A stretch of 64,000 bases of DNA from a virus, in the IMG/VR virus record IMGVR_UViG_3300009514_000001, positions 62,001 through 126,000 of that record. One strand, 5' to 3'. Shown here piece by piece: positions 49,801 through 58,376 of the stretch; position 1 is the first letter of the stretch, and the number at the start of each line of letters is the position of its first letter. The position numbers were made by a program, and so were the translations under genes. The notes below the pieces were generated by a model. It was not told the origin of the DNA. It made no database searches and saw only the letters and a program-made list of their open reading frames with translations.

Positions 49801-52800
49801 AGACGATTCGTCGGGTCAGTCCTGCGGATGACGGCCGTCGTGAGATCTGTTCCCAGGAGGCGGAGGTTGGAAATCCAAACCTGTGTGTCGCCCGAAACGC
49901 GGAGGCCGGCGACACCGCCAGCCTGATGGCCGCCGTACTGCCCCTGTTTGTCGGTGTCGCTGAAACGGAAAGCGTCGAAGATTCCCGCGTCCTGCAAACC
50001 AGTCCCGAACCCCTGGCTGCCCAGGGAGGCGGAGGTGGTGAATACACCGGATTCGACGAAAGTGGTGTGGAACCTGATGTCCGGGGAACCGCCGGGATCA
50101 ACGGAACCCATGACGGGGGAGCTGAAGGAGATGCCTGCCGCCGAATGTGGCCCCAAAGGTGAGAACAGCCCCATCCGACCGCCGGAAGAGACCATGGTGC
50201 TGCCTTGCAGCTCCAAGGCAGTGGAGGCACCTCCATCGAGACCGGAGCTGTCGTCCGGACCAAAGGCAGCGAACGTCGAGGGACCCCTCAGGTTGGTCGC
50301 CAGGTGTTCCAGGGCCGAGGCCATCGTCACCACATTAGGATTGGCGATAATGGACACGGGATACGTTGTGTTCGACGAGACACCGGTGACAGGACTAGGG
50401 GCACCGCCAATGAGCGAGGGCTGGAAAAACTTGGACTGAATGTGGTCGGTAGCGACGGTGAAGCTCCTGGAAGGCAGGAGCATCGCCGTCATATTGACGT
50501 CTGAGAGAGTTGACCCGCCTCCGACGCCAATCGCCAGCGGACTCTCATTGAGAATCACACCCTCGAAGGTCAGTTCCAATCCCGTCCTAGAACCAAAGTC
50601 CAGATTACCGAGGATAAGATCACCCTTGGCAATGCTTCCGGGAGCCACGACTGGCGCATCCGCCGAGTTGTTCTGGGCCGCTCCGTAAATGAGGAAAGAG
50701 TCGTAGCCCCTGTTGGGGACCTCCGTCAGGAACGACGTGAACCTGGTCTCGTCGTATGGCTGGATGCCATAGCCCACCCAGATATGAGCCAGCCCCGCGG
50801 CGCCCGCAGAGAAAATGAGCACGGCCTGTGTGTCGGACTGGACGTAGGTTCGCCTTCCCAGGAATGGGAAACTGCGCTGCTGTACGGACGACCGGTACGG
50901 CTCCTGCTGGGCGAGAGTCTCGGCACTGACCTCGTAAGTGGTCGCAATGGTCTGGTCGCCAGAGAAATAGGGAGTCCGTCCTCTGGGGATGTCGACACGG
51001 AGGATTGTCGTGTCCGCGTTGTCCGTAGCGCTGACGATGGGATAGGAGCCGATGGGGACAACCGGACGGAGGCCGTCGCGGAAGAACCCCAGCTCTTCAT
51101 TGGCGTTCGCCTCGGAGACGTCCCCAGGGAAGTCCGTCGTCGCCGGGTTGGTGAACCCGCCTTCGTTCTTCTCTGTCGCGTAGTCTCCAAAGAAGAGACC
51201 GCACCTGGACTGAGAGGTGAACTCCCCGCCCAAGAGGTCACGCACATCGTTGGCGGTGTTGAGGTCATGGACCTCGATCAGCACATTGAAGAAGTCCCGG
51301 ACATTGGGAATGGCGTCCGTTGTACTTGACCCCCAACCACCACAGAGGAGAGCGACCGTAGTGCTTCCCGTCGGGTGGCGTGGGTCGTTCGGGCCCACGA
51401 AAAGGAACTGGCGTTCGCCAGAGCCGTTACCCGCCAGGTCAGGGTTTGGGGATACTTCGACACCCGTGCTCACCTTATAGAAGCCGGCGTCGTCGAGAAG
51501 GCCGTCGACCGGGTCCGGGTGGGCATTGGTTCCATAAAGGGCGTCGTTCAGGAACTCGGCAATGACGTTGGCGTCCGAAGACGGACCGAAGGGCCCACCT
51601 TTGGTGACCTCGACGTTAAGAGTAATCCAGCGATTGCGTGTCGCCGTGGTCGGGTCGGCCGAATAGACCGTAATGGTGATGAACGAGGCGTCCGGGAACG
51701 TGATGCCACCGCTGACATCCGCCGACTCCAAGTAGGGCTTGGAGGGTAGGATGTCGATTTGGCGCTCAGTCAGGAAGACACGACCAGTCGTGCCGTTGTC
51801 CGTCTCGGCCGGGACGGCCGACTGAACAAGGTCGGCACTGAGACGAGAGTTGATGCCCGCAACGATGGTCGCCGGGGTGTCAGCCCCTCCGCCGGTGGCC
51901 GTGTAGGTGACCCAGTTGACCGGGTTGGTCGGGCCTTCGTCGGACAGAAGGAGGTCCTTGCCTCTCGCATTACGGTTCGAACGGTCGGCAAACTCCTTGA
52001 TGTTGACCACGAACCGAACGTCGGCAGCCGATAGATCACCACCCCCAGAGTTCCACTGGGAACGCTCCGCGGTCATGACCGTATGGCCCTCGACAGTGGC
52101 ACAGAGGCCGCCGTCCTGGGCTTCTGTCACGGGAGCGATGGGCATCACGCCCGAAGGCAAGAGACCAGTCACCTGGCCCTTGTCGATGGTGATGTCCCAC
52201 TGGTTGGGAGGAGTTCCCGCTCCCGTCGGTCCGGAGACTACCGGTGCGAGGCGGTAAGCCCTGTTCCAGTAGACCTGGAACTCGAAATCATTCTCGTCCA
52301 GTTCGAGGGACGTCGCTGTCGAGACCTTGCCTCGGACCACCTCCAGACCAACCTCGTGAGCACCCGAAGCGAGATACGGGGGAGATGAGGCCGTCCACTT
52401 CTGGGTGGTCGGGTCGAGATAGAACCGACCCACGTCGCCGGCCGTGCCGTCCGGCTGGATGCCCAAGGGGAACGGAGAACGAAGCTCTTCGGCCGGTCCT
52501 CCAGCTCCCTGAGGAGTAACCGTGACGCTGCCGTCAGCGTTCTGTCGGAAGCTCGCGAAGGAGAACCTCAGAGCACCCGTCCTAGAGGCCGAGCCGTATG
52601 TCGTATCCAGGTCGAAGTCCGTCTCGGGCTCGCGCCTCAGGACGATTTGTGCGTCAGTCGTTGCGACTGGGAATGCCGTCGAACTGTAGATACCCGTCAG
52701 CCGGGTCGCCGAGGTGAGGGTAACACCGCCGGAGAGAGTTGCTCCCGAAAGGGTCCAACCGGCTCCAATGGCTGTCAGCGTGACCGCATCGCCGTCAGTA

Positions 52801-55223
52801 CCTACAGGAACTGCCGTCAGAAGGACCGTCGCCAGGTTGATTCCGGACTTGGCGGCCGTGATGATACCAGTGAAGCTGTTGAGGGGATCACTGAGAGCGG
52901 CAGCTAGCTCTGTGGCAGCAGGGTCTCCTGCGAGAGCCTGGAAGTCGTCGGCACCCGGAGTCCTCGCACCGGCGACGGCGGTCAGGGGAACACCACCGAT
53001 GGTGATGCTGTCACCAACACCGATGATACCCGAGGTTACCGTAGCCGTGGCCGCGGTACCTGTCCTGGGATAGAGGGCCTTGCCGGTGTACCCAAAGGTA
53101 CCGAGGGCAGGCGCCGCAAAGATGTCCGTGGGGTCGTCGACGATCTCGACAAAACCGGTCGGAGGAAGGACACCCTCTGTATCCTCGGCATCGAGGTCGA
53201 TGACCGGATTGATCGCCGTGATGCTGTGACCGTCGAAGATGGCCAGGGAGACGCGCCGACTGTAGGCATCGACTTGACCGGCAGCATCCGGGTTGCCCGA
53301 GTCTGCGCCACGGAGGTCGCCACCGGTAACTCTCAGACCACCAAGCTGCCCCTTTTCCTGGGAGAAGGGGACACATGCCGCGAAGAGAACCACCTCTCCA
53401 CGAGGGTTGGTCGTCCCGCCCGTGATGACACCTGCCGGGGCGATGTCGCCGCCGGACGCCGGTTCGTGGGACAGACACACAACACCGGACGAGTAGTCGA
53501 TGTCGATGAACTGCTCCCCGGTGACTGAGGGGTCGATGACCGCGCTCTGGGAGGCAATCGGCCGGTCGAAGTCGGGGATAGGGTCACCGCCGCCGTCGTC
53601 CTTGGCTGGGAACAGGACCATCCTGAACCCGAGGTCAAGGAGGCTGCCCGGGTCGGCATTCGTGCCGGAAGCACCAGCCCCGCTGCTGGAAGTGTCGAAG
53701 ATGGCGCGGTCAGCTCGGGCCGAGGTGGCGCCGGAGACGAACCCACGAGTCTTCGTAGTGCGCTCGACCCACGAAGGGTCGATGAGGTTCGTCAGCCTGG
53801 TCGCCTCAACCTTGTCGAAGTCGAGGGAGTCGCTCAGGTAGAGATCGGAGACGGAGTCGTGAACTGTGAACTCGACGTCGATGGGACCACCAGCCGTGGC
53901 CAGCTGAAACGGTCCCGGACCGAAGAAGACAGCGCCCGTAGCCGGGTCGACTTCTGGTATGCGCATCAAAAGAAGGGCTTCGCCGAACGAAGCCGTTCTT
54001 GACAGAACCTGGAACCAACCTGTAACGCGCCTCAACTCCGCATTGGACTCCAAGTTCTCGGAGACCGACCCAGAGCGAGATACCCTGGTCACGTGAATGA
54101 CCTTACCGTCCAGACCGATAACCAAGTCTCCGATATTGTGGAGACGCCAGACACCAGCGTCAGAGTTCGGAGGTGAATCCGCGTCCGGCTCAAGCTCTCC
54201 TGTCAAAAGGTCGTCGCCGTTGATGGTCCGGACGGGGATGGGAATAGGAAGGTTGAACTCGCCTCCGTAAGCGACCGTCTCACCTGGTGTCCCGGTAGGC
54301 TCGAAACCCCCATTGAGCCACGACCCAACCCCGTCAAAGGGAGGGTAGAGATCACTATTCGCAGACTGCTCCGGAGGAACCGTCACAAACAGGGTCTCTT
54401 TCCCGGCCCCCGAGGAGGACGGAAGGGCGACGAGACGAGCCACATGAGGCTTGATGAGGGTCAGACCCCTCAGAACAGGGGTGCCCGGGATGCTGAAGTA
54501 GGTGGCAAGCCGCTTACCTGGGTCCAGCGTAAGGGTCTGTCCGGCAATGCCCACAACACGAAAGACCTCGAACTTCGCAAGGTCCACGTACGGAGCAGTC
54601 TCCGAGATGGCGGCCCGACCACCTGTCGTGTTGACTTCCCCATCTCCGGCCGTGCCCGTCTGAGACACAAAGAGGTATAGCCCCCCGTCCGGGACGGAGC
54701 CGAGGTTGTAGAGATCAACAATGTTGAGGGCGATGGCAGACCCGTCGACATTGATGTCAACGGTCAGGGTATCGCCCACTCCAGGCGACCCGCTATTGTC
54801 GGCAACTGCCCACTGCCAGGTGACAAAGGGACTCTTGAGGGTGGGGCCAACGACGGAGAATGAAATCGGGTGGCCGATGAGGCTTGCGCCTCGGTTCCCG
54901 CCCCGATTGGTTCGGAAGTCGTACGGAGGAAAGTTGATTTCTGGAAGACCGGGCTGACCGAGACGGTAGTTGCCCTGCTTCTTGGGCGTCGGGAGGGACG
55001 CGTCTCCGGGACCCTCACCAGATTTGATGATGGGGTCGTAATTGAACGTGGATGCCCAGGAGCCCGAAAACCCCTGAATGACCTCCGCGGCCTGGACCGC
55101 CTTAGCCGAAGCAACACTCTGGTTACGCTCCAGGAATTCCTGCCAAGGCTGGCGGGAGTCGCTGGTGGCGACCTTCTTCTGCTGGGCTTTGCGGAGCTTC
55201 TTGGTGTCGTCTTGGTTGGCCAT
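43854..55223 (-). CDS. Giant virion structural protein (3789 aa)
   Basis: An 11.4-kb frame without interruption. The first ~55 residues are charged and helical (DDTKKLRKAQQKKV). Almost all the rest is Gly/Asp/Thr/Pro-rich beta sequence, as in phage tail-tip, baseplate or fibre proteins. Two copies of the beta-domain shared with other giants lie at about residues 724-836 and 2538-2648. No catalytic motif, transmembrane helix or collagen repeat was found. A cell-attachment or tail-shaft-decorating role is plausible. Its length (about 400 kDa) is unusual even for large phages. It starts at ATG 55223, 63 bp after the 1029-aa gene. Confidence 0.75.
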   Translation of the reverse strand: MANQDDTKKLRKAQQKKVATSDSRQPWQEFLERNQSVASAKAVQAAEVIQGFSGSWASTFNYDPIIKSGEGPGDASLPTPKKQGNYRLGQPGLPEINFPPYDFRTNRGGNRGASLIGHPISFSVVGPTLKSPFVTWQWAVADNSGSPGVGDTLTVDINVDGSAIALNIVDLYNLGSVPDGGLYLFVSQTGTAGDGEVNTTGGRAAISETAPYVDLAKFEVFRVVGIAGQTLTLDPGKRLATYFSIPGTPVLRGLTLIKPHVARLVALPSSSGAGKETLFVTVPPEQSANSDLYPPFDGVGSWLNGGFEPTGTPGETVAYGGEFNLPIPIPVRTINGDDLLTGELEPDADSPPNSDAGVWRLHNIGDLVIGLDGKVIHVTRVSRSGSVSENLESNAELRRVTGWFQVLSRTASFGEALLLMRIPEVDPATGAVFFGPGPFQLATAGGPIDVEFTVHDSVSDLYLSDSLDFDKVEATRLTNLIDPSWVERTTKTRGFVSGATSARADRAIFDTSSSGAGASGTNADPGSLLDLGFRMVLFPAKDDGGGDPIPDFDRPIASQSAVIDPSVTGEQFIDIDYSSGVVCLSHEPASGGDIAPAGVITGGTTNPRGEVVLFAACVPFSQEKGQLGGLRVTGGDLRGADSGNPDAAGQVDAYSRRVSLAIFDGHSITAINPVIDLDAEDTEGVLPPTGFVEIVDDPTDIFAAPALGTFGYTGKALYPRTGTAATATVTSGIIGVGDSITIGGVPLTAVAGARTPGADDFQALAGDPAATELAAALSDPLNSFTGIITAAKSGINLATVLLTAVPVGTDGDAVTLTAIGAGWTLSGATLSGGVTLTSATRLTGIYSSTAFPVATTDAQIVLRREPETDFDLDTTYGSASRTGALRFSFASFRQNADGSVTVTPQGAGGPAEELRSPFPLGIQPDGTAGDVGRFYLDPTTQKWTASSPPYLASGAHEVGLEVVRGKVSTATSLELDENDFEFQVYWNRAYRLAPVVSGPTGAGTPPNQWDITIDKGQVTGLLPSGVMPIAPVTEAQDGGLCATVEGHTVMTAERSQWNSGGGDLSAADVRFVVNIKEFADRSNRNARGKDLLLSDEGPTNPVNWVTYTATGGGADTPATIVAGINSRLSADLVQSAVPAETDNGTTGRVFLTERQIDILPSKPYLESADVSGGITFPDASFITITVYSADPTTATRNRWITLNVEVTKGGPFGPSSDANVIAEFLNDALYGTNAHPDPVDGLLDDAGFYKVSTGVEVSPNPDLAGNGSGERQFLFVGPNDPRHPTGSTTVALLCGGWGSSTTDAIPNVRDFFNVLIEVHDLNTANDVRDLLGGEFTSQSRCGLFFGDYATEKNEGGFTNPATTDFPGDVSEANANEELGFFRDGLRPVVPIGSYPIVSATDNADTTILRVDIPRGRTPYFSGDQTIATTYEVSAETLAQQEPYRSSVQQRSFPFLGRRTYVQSDTQAVLIFSAGAAGLAHIWVGYGIQPYDETRFTSFLTEVPNRGYDSFLIYGAAQNNSADAPVVAPGSIAKGDLILGNLDFGSRTGLELTFEGVILNESPLAIGVGGGSTLSDVNMTAMLLPSRSFTVATDHIQSKFFQPSLIGGAPSPVTGVSSNTTYPVSIIANPNVVTMASALEHLATNLRGPSTFAAFGPDDSSGLDGGASTALELQGSTMVSSGGRMGLFSPLGPHSAAGISFSSPVMGSVDPGGSPDIRFHTTFVESGVFTTSASLGSQGFGTGLQDAGIFDAFRFSDTDKQGQYGGHQAGGVAGLRVSGDTQVWISNLRLLGTDLTTAVIRRTDPTNRLDEGPGSGHSPQAGAFHPARVLADDVQMEAVVSVALTQSDWVAFQSAVGNIEWPGDGVGDDVFSTTDPGTASFRMAQSARAGSLPMFVPFLKGCYIELGTANFASPGPNDAANEGVWRIVGAPLLTQSVVDSFVNPSSVTPSEFFPHTPLNPTVGDGLNVDFVASGTDVAGHAPAATIVGYLQLRVEKFARLPNLFFEQQITEDDDGHPWTIYYDESATRPIYVADVVDPGGSPTGSPTSLRGLSINPAAIGSGRGSLPMDLVSVFTNSDPTAQFKFTGRGRLLGIHENADSKGRYTSVAYFAMDAAGTPTTDLLPKAYARLVIYSAERADRLDEVSLAHTRGEFQRDDAGRVTFVGHPARLSQGVLIDGGLGTVQATAFRANPRSIVTDTLGSLTVWGHGAADPLPNFQKDLVDKPGVDVVSTFNRSEFHDDITVVSPNATLTFEDSRASHGPLFRLRENVAAAQSWASPAILADHRQDLDAPQSSALTLNPNDALFPFGTSGLRMGTPGSLVYERPFRPLDATGGNAALSSFRGRPAKGGIKGMEVPAFGEVMLLPKGPPTLKGSGTADFGSSSTGRTPLDVPMYEFSNGPRGRTHLSPFFPIDPTPVFNTDPVGASPAAGDGRHLGVPGNVSVSYRHALSQENGLTYGYDGNFSDIFFDVEEQMRLLPGMVIEDVDNGTFYTVGDVGRWKTFQDSGSTDANTATGLGQPGDGFRSSTNGTISVSGGRHQDGTITVSLLPGDGDTVTIDGVVLTARAVPTLGTEFGIGGAVATTAANLAPVINANVPRVIAANLPAPGAVVNVIARKIGWRGSADTISWSTSNGAAFSLSPASNLNNAGSPREQEIFYDLNQHTDPLVDPTTTISNGFGDRVDNGDVRRPLSGHRIRITPNVEFVPVLGPRGVDGGLLPPRDNSDNLIPDADAIFYSIGATSYNFNVTDIGRFIYICGTHNYRYTGWWYIIDVLANKVLSEGNSTVQRDVAVLRKWRRDSSGALRDSATFDGALPLVERSPLIRAVADTQWNDASEASNGAAPLWDNVTGSVSDLTMEVTKSDGTNILSVVVTAAEIDGATITDCDALATFANGDVRLNGNNVSLTGGPVAGWIVWTAITNPMHPLGVSLEVTYDLSLLDATQQAEVTGEDATLRIQFLTMDANLGAGRDHSTQDTALSIGFYSYKGHNSQIDRGAGDRNNAAFISSPAPNNPNSGGDYEAYSAARGIRWVFSAPLLEENVGSYLHLIKPALHRFGVQLSSQDDSGFGGTLPNTQAWTSGWPRSGDVETLKTDLYRINRCPNTGHIVLGGDCEIFFPNQSPVDGGATLLSEKVILYSPLGVLGSWQDTVTGDLPSTGANNRPPQYALQPIGRERIVTVSPRHAKSSVILGHSSDNPSGIGPDGMGKAVSMVDSVGVVDSRESTPLGIAEPWVLMDRHRATRSRVGDLRLIANGWFADQFGAGNDYGSHTELHNANSLAPSTFPATLADSTYSWTPAGEWWQLYWPKAVRDSWIYDASVPPPTLRIDLSEAFTQAMQPGGGINSPFPGKAPKGARLTRLWVNFGVWGNDVPSRNQDDLPGYNTGGTVNDILDEFYMCFNLVVEIPGSQVRRTGLFSLVRSQASGTSGLPFGDRAPTASYTHPDNSGDDIWPGGTVVVPLYVNREAGDLMPNVMERFITGGPEPRYNSDSGAGSNPAADWVLGDPEYGFGVGSDAGNPQDSHQDVGLFANPPTPVLWGGIDTATAGNGGPFTAPGFSRVLASPHPRDSRVSGGVRSAFTSGLVADGEVFRRAAPDSLSAATMTGITVTHSAQYPAPQSGTAGSFRAVAGNPEAYGGRTCSHAFTMALTPVGDFFDTPKDGGGNRVAVDPATPPTSGSLTLATHGRTLETTRPYNKQPEARPFKVGNWLDNILDKYGIATPSGSMLPPGARVWLEVTVGPGPAAKPEPTAGTAEDDPSASGCWVGAVKVGFDVETADGTAYSNNVNVLGDDGS
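47280..47612 (-). repeat. Shared beta-domain, diverged second copy in the 3789-aa protein
   Basis: The pattern TVTIDGVVLTARAVPTLG, then FGIGGAVATTAANLAPVINA and IGWRGSADTISWS keeps the family order but with low identity. Confidence 0.6.
52715..53055 (-). repeat. Shared beta-domain, first copy in the 3789-aa protein
   Basis: The core ITIGGVPLTAVAGARTPGAD, then LAAALSDPLNSFTG and GDAVTLTAIG, ending in TLSGGVT. Collinear with the other copies. Confidence 0.75.
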
Positions 55224-55286
55224 TGAACACAGTCCCTCAGTCGCTGCCTACAACGTCCGAGCTATAAGGTCGTCACCGCGGCGGAC

Positions 55287-58200
55287 TTACGGCCGGATGA
55301 TTTCGAGACCAAGGAGGCCTCGAAGGCTGCCGGGGTCACCTGTGGCTGACACCTGAGTGAAATCCAAAGCCTTCGCGCCAGCCGTGTCTTTCAGGATCAC
55401 CTTGATCAGGACGGGAACCTCACTGTTGGCGCTCTTGAACAAGTTCACCGTCGGGCCCACATTGACGCGGACTTGACTATAGACGATACCCCCGTCAGTG
55501 ACCGTACCGTCCAGAGTCAACGGGTCACCAACCAGCTTGCATCCAGCACCGTCGAGGAAGTTGTCTTGCTTGCTCGGCCCGTCGCCGTCCGCCCGGCCGG
55601 CGTCCATCCAGGTCGTCATGCCTGGGACCTTGACCATGATGGCGATGTCCGCTGTTCCTGGTCCGGGGGCCGCATAGGCAAAGTCGGCCAACTGGAGCCC
55701 GTAGACGCGCAGGGTGAAGAACGGTTGGCCTTCGGCAACAACCACCGTGGCAGAGCGGCTGAAGGCCACGTCGAATGTCCGGACGTAGTTCACGATGCCC
55801 GTGACCGCGGAGTAGTCCTTCTGGGCATTCGACAGGTCACCCGGGAATGCAGGACGGAACCCCGTAGAGTAGTCCGTCTTGGGGTACAGCAGGATGCCCC
55901 GGGAGGGGAACGGGGACGTCGCCGGGAAGTTGAAATCGGTCGCCCTCTCGGGGAGACCGGCTACCTGAGAGTTGGCCCCAATGATGCCGGTGACCGAGAT
56001 GTCCTTGATGAAGTCCCTCTCCTGGAACCAGCTGACGGAGTCGTAGGGAGCCACCGCCAGGGCAGCCTGGACAGGAACCTCGATGGGAGACACCGGATGG
56101 CCCTGGAAGCCAGGACCGAGGAGCCTGAGGGCGTCGCTGGCCGGGACAAATCCATTCCAGTTCTCGCGGTAGCGGTAGGACTCGTCGAGAAACCGCTCCT
56201 CAACGTCCTTGGCCGCACTCTGGAGACCGGCCACGGGGACGGCGGAGCCGATTGCCGTCTCGATGTTCCCGTACTTGGCGGCCGCTGTACCCCGCGTGCT
56301 GTGGAGCAGGATGTTGTCGCCACTGATTTCGGCAAGAGCCGTCGAGGGGAACGGTAGGAAAGTCGTACCGACCACATCGTGCCCCAGGGGACGACGGAGG
56401 AACATCCGCATCCGGGCGTCCGTGGAGAACGCCGGACTGTCGATGTCGCCGTCCAGGAAAATCTGGTCCGGGGACAAAGCGATAGCGATGGTGTCCGCAG
56501 GAAGGGGGCCATCCGCCGCTGTGTAAGAACCCATCTCCTGGTAAGTGAACTCGATGCGTTGTCGGCGTACCTTGCCGGCGTCTTGGACGAACGCCAAGGG
56601 CACGGTCATCGTAGGCGAGCCTGCATCCAGGTCATAGGAGAACGGGGCCAGGTTGAGCACCGCCGGGTTCATGTTGCCCAGGTAGGTGTCTCCTGTGATG
56701 CCCTCTTCGGATGTCCGATAGGTGTTGTCGAAGTAGTCAGTGGCATCGAACTGGATTTCGTCGATGGACAGCGTGAGGCCAAGGGTGTCGATAGGCAGGA
56801 AATAGGCGATACCGGAGACGAACATCGACCGGTTAGCGAGGGCCGCGAGAGTGTAGTCCGCCGTCGTTGGGGTCGGGCCCGTCGTGCCGTCCGGGTCTTC
56901 GAAGATAGCCGCCCGAATGACGTGATAGCCGCTGGCGATGGGGAAGTCGTTGGCCGAGTCGTCCGCCGCGATGTTGGTTGGGTTCTCCGGGTCCGTCCAA
57001 TCCACCAGGTTGGCACTGTACAAATCACTGTCTGCCGGCGCCGTACCGTCCCTCACCAGAGCCTCGAACGCAGCCTCCGTCTTGAAATGGAGGAGCATGT
57101 AGGCGCCGTCCTCGCGAGGAGTCCCCGGAGGCAGACCCGTGTTGTCCATCGTGAACCGATGGCGGTAGCGAGCGAGCTGGTAGGTCCAGTAGTCCTTGGT
57201 GAACCCCGTGCCGTAATCTCCGGCCTCCGTCAGGTCCGTTCCCGCATCAAGAGCGAGGGTCGGCTTCAGGAAGTACCTCGGTGCCTCCGCTGTCGGCGTG
57301 AACTGGAGGGAGGTGTAGTCCGAGAGGTACGGCAGGCGGTAGCGGAAGAAGTTGTCGTCGTCGCCACCACCCGTGGCAACACTTCCAGCTCCCAGGATAG
57401 GAATGCCGCCCACGACGGGGGTCTCCCCCGCATTGGGGTCGGTGCCCAGGCGGACCTGGCCAGCCGTCGTGTCGGCGACGATTGGAAGGGCCGAAGCGTC
57501 GATGGTCGACAGAGCCGTGTGCAGCTCTCGCAGGTCATACTGGCCCGTGGCCTGGCCTGGGAACGCAAACGGGTCGAATTCGCTGCCGCTCAGGCCAGAC
57601 TCGAAGACGCCGCCGGGGAGACCGTCGCACTGACTTCCAACACCCCCACCCATGAGGATGGCGGCAGGACAGCGAGTAGTCAGGGCTTGGGCGAGGAATG
57701 CCGTGGTGTCACCACCTGCGGGCCAGCAGACGAGAGCAAGGACTCCCCGGTCAGCCGGATAGGTCGCACCAGAGGCCACAACACCCTGGCCACCGCCAGA
57801 GTCCGGAATGATGCGGTGAGACTGCGTGATGGGGTTGGGGCCACCGACGTCCCTGGTAAAGGCTCCTGCATAAGCGGAACCCTCACCGCCTCCTGTGTAG
57901 GTGCCGTCGACAACGTTGAACGTGAGGTCCGTTGCCGGGTCCGCTCCCAGAGGGCTGAAGGGTGGGTTGTCGTCTGCGGGCTCCGGGGCTCGGTAGTAGT
58001 AGCCGTAAGCCTCGGTCATGTCGATGGGCTCGGCTGTCGCTCCCGGACGCAGGTCGATCTGGCTGTCGTTGAGCTTCAGGACACCCCAGTCCGTGATACC
58101 ACTGACCTGAGTGACCACCGTCGAGAACTTCCCCAAGCCTGGGGGCTTGGGAGGAACCAGGGCCGCCAGGGCATCCAGGGCGTCCTCTACGTTCGTCGCG

Positions 58201-58376
58201 CCGATGACATCGGGGGTGAGGTCCACGCTGATGGAAGCGGCCGTGTGAGCCCCCTGGGTGGAGCCTACATGGCTCGTCAGACCAGGACTTGTCCCGCCGA
58301 TGTCCGTCGACTCCTTCTCCGCCGAGTCGAAGCCTGGGCCAGTGTTGAGTGTACCTGGGTCAAGTGGACGAGGCAT
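55287..58376 (-). CDS. Large virion structural protein (1029 aa)
   Basis: Beta-rich, with an N-terminal VDLTPDVIGATNVEDALDAL segment that is common in phage tail and fibre proteins. No membrane or catalytic motifs. It ends GLLGLEIIRP. Its ATG shares the last base of the 1228-aa stop region (58376). I cannot place it more precisely in the virion. Confidence 0.65.
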   Translation of the reverse strand: MPRPLDPGTLNTGPGFDSAEKESTDIGGTSPGLTSHVGSTQGAHTAASISVDLTPDVIGATNVEDALDALAALVPPKPPGLGKFSTVVTQVSGITDWGVLKLNDSQIDLRPGATAEPIDMTEAYGYYYRAPEPADDNPPFSPLGADPATDLTFNVVDGTYTGGGEGSAYAGAFTRDVGGPNPITQSHRIIPDSGGGQGVVASGATYPADRGVLALVCWPAGGDTTAFLAQALTTRCPAAILMGGGVGSQCDGLPGGVFESGLSGSEFDPFAFPGQATGQYDLRELHTALSTIDASALPIVADTTAGQVRLGTDPNAGETPVVGGIPILGAGSVATGGGDDDNFFRYRLPYLSDYTSLQFTPTAEAPRYFLKPTLALDAGTDLTEAGDYGTGFTKDYWTYQLARYRHRFTMDNTGLPPGTPREDGAYMLLHFKTEAAFEALVRDGTAPADSDLYSANLVDWTDPENPTNIAADDSANDFPIASGYHVIRAAIFEDPDGTTGPTPTTADYTLAALANRSMFVSGIAYFLPIDTLGLTLSIDEIQFDATDYFDNTYRTSEEGITGDTYLGNMNPAVLNLAPFSYDLDAGSPTMTVPLAFVQDAGKVRRQRIEFTYQEMGSYTAADGPLPADTIAIALSPDQIFLDGDIDSPAFSTDARMRMFLRRPLGHDVVGTTFLPFPSTALAEISGDNILLHSTRGTAAAKYGNIETAIGSAVPVAGLQSAAKDVEERFLDESYRYRENWNGFVPASDALRLLGPGFQGHPVSPIEVPVQAALAVAPYDSVSWFQERDFIKDISVTGIIGANSQVAGLPERATDFNFPATSPFPSRGILLYPKTDYSTGFRPAFPGDLSNAQKDYSAVTGIVNYVRTFDVAFSRSATVVVAEGQPFFTLRVYGLQLADFAYAAPGPGTADIAIMVKVPGMTTWMDAGRADGDGPSKQDNFLDGAGCKLVGDPLTLDGTVTDGGIVYSQVRVNVGPTVNLFKSANSEVPVLIKVILKDTAGAKALDFTQVSATGDPGSLRGLLGLEIIRP

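Noticed and set aside
47922-50162. 746-aa plus-strand open frame
   Set aside because: It lies entirely antisense to the 3789-aa gene, is Arg/Gly/Val-rich and has no family features. GC-rich coding DNA often leaves an antisense frame open.
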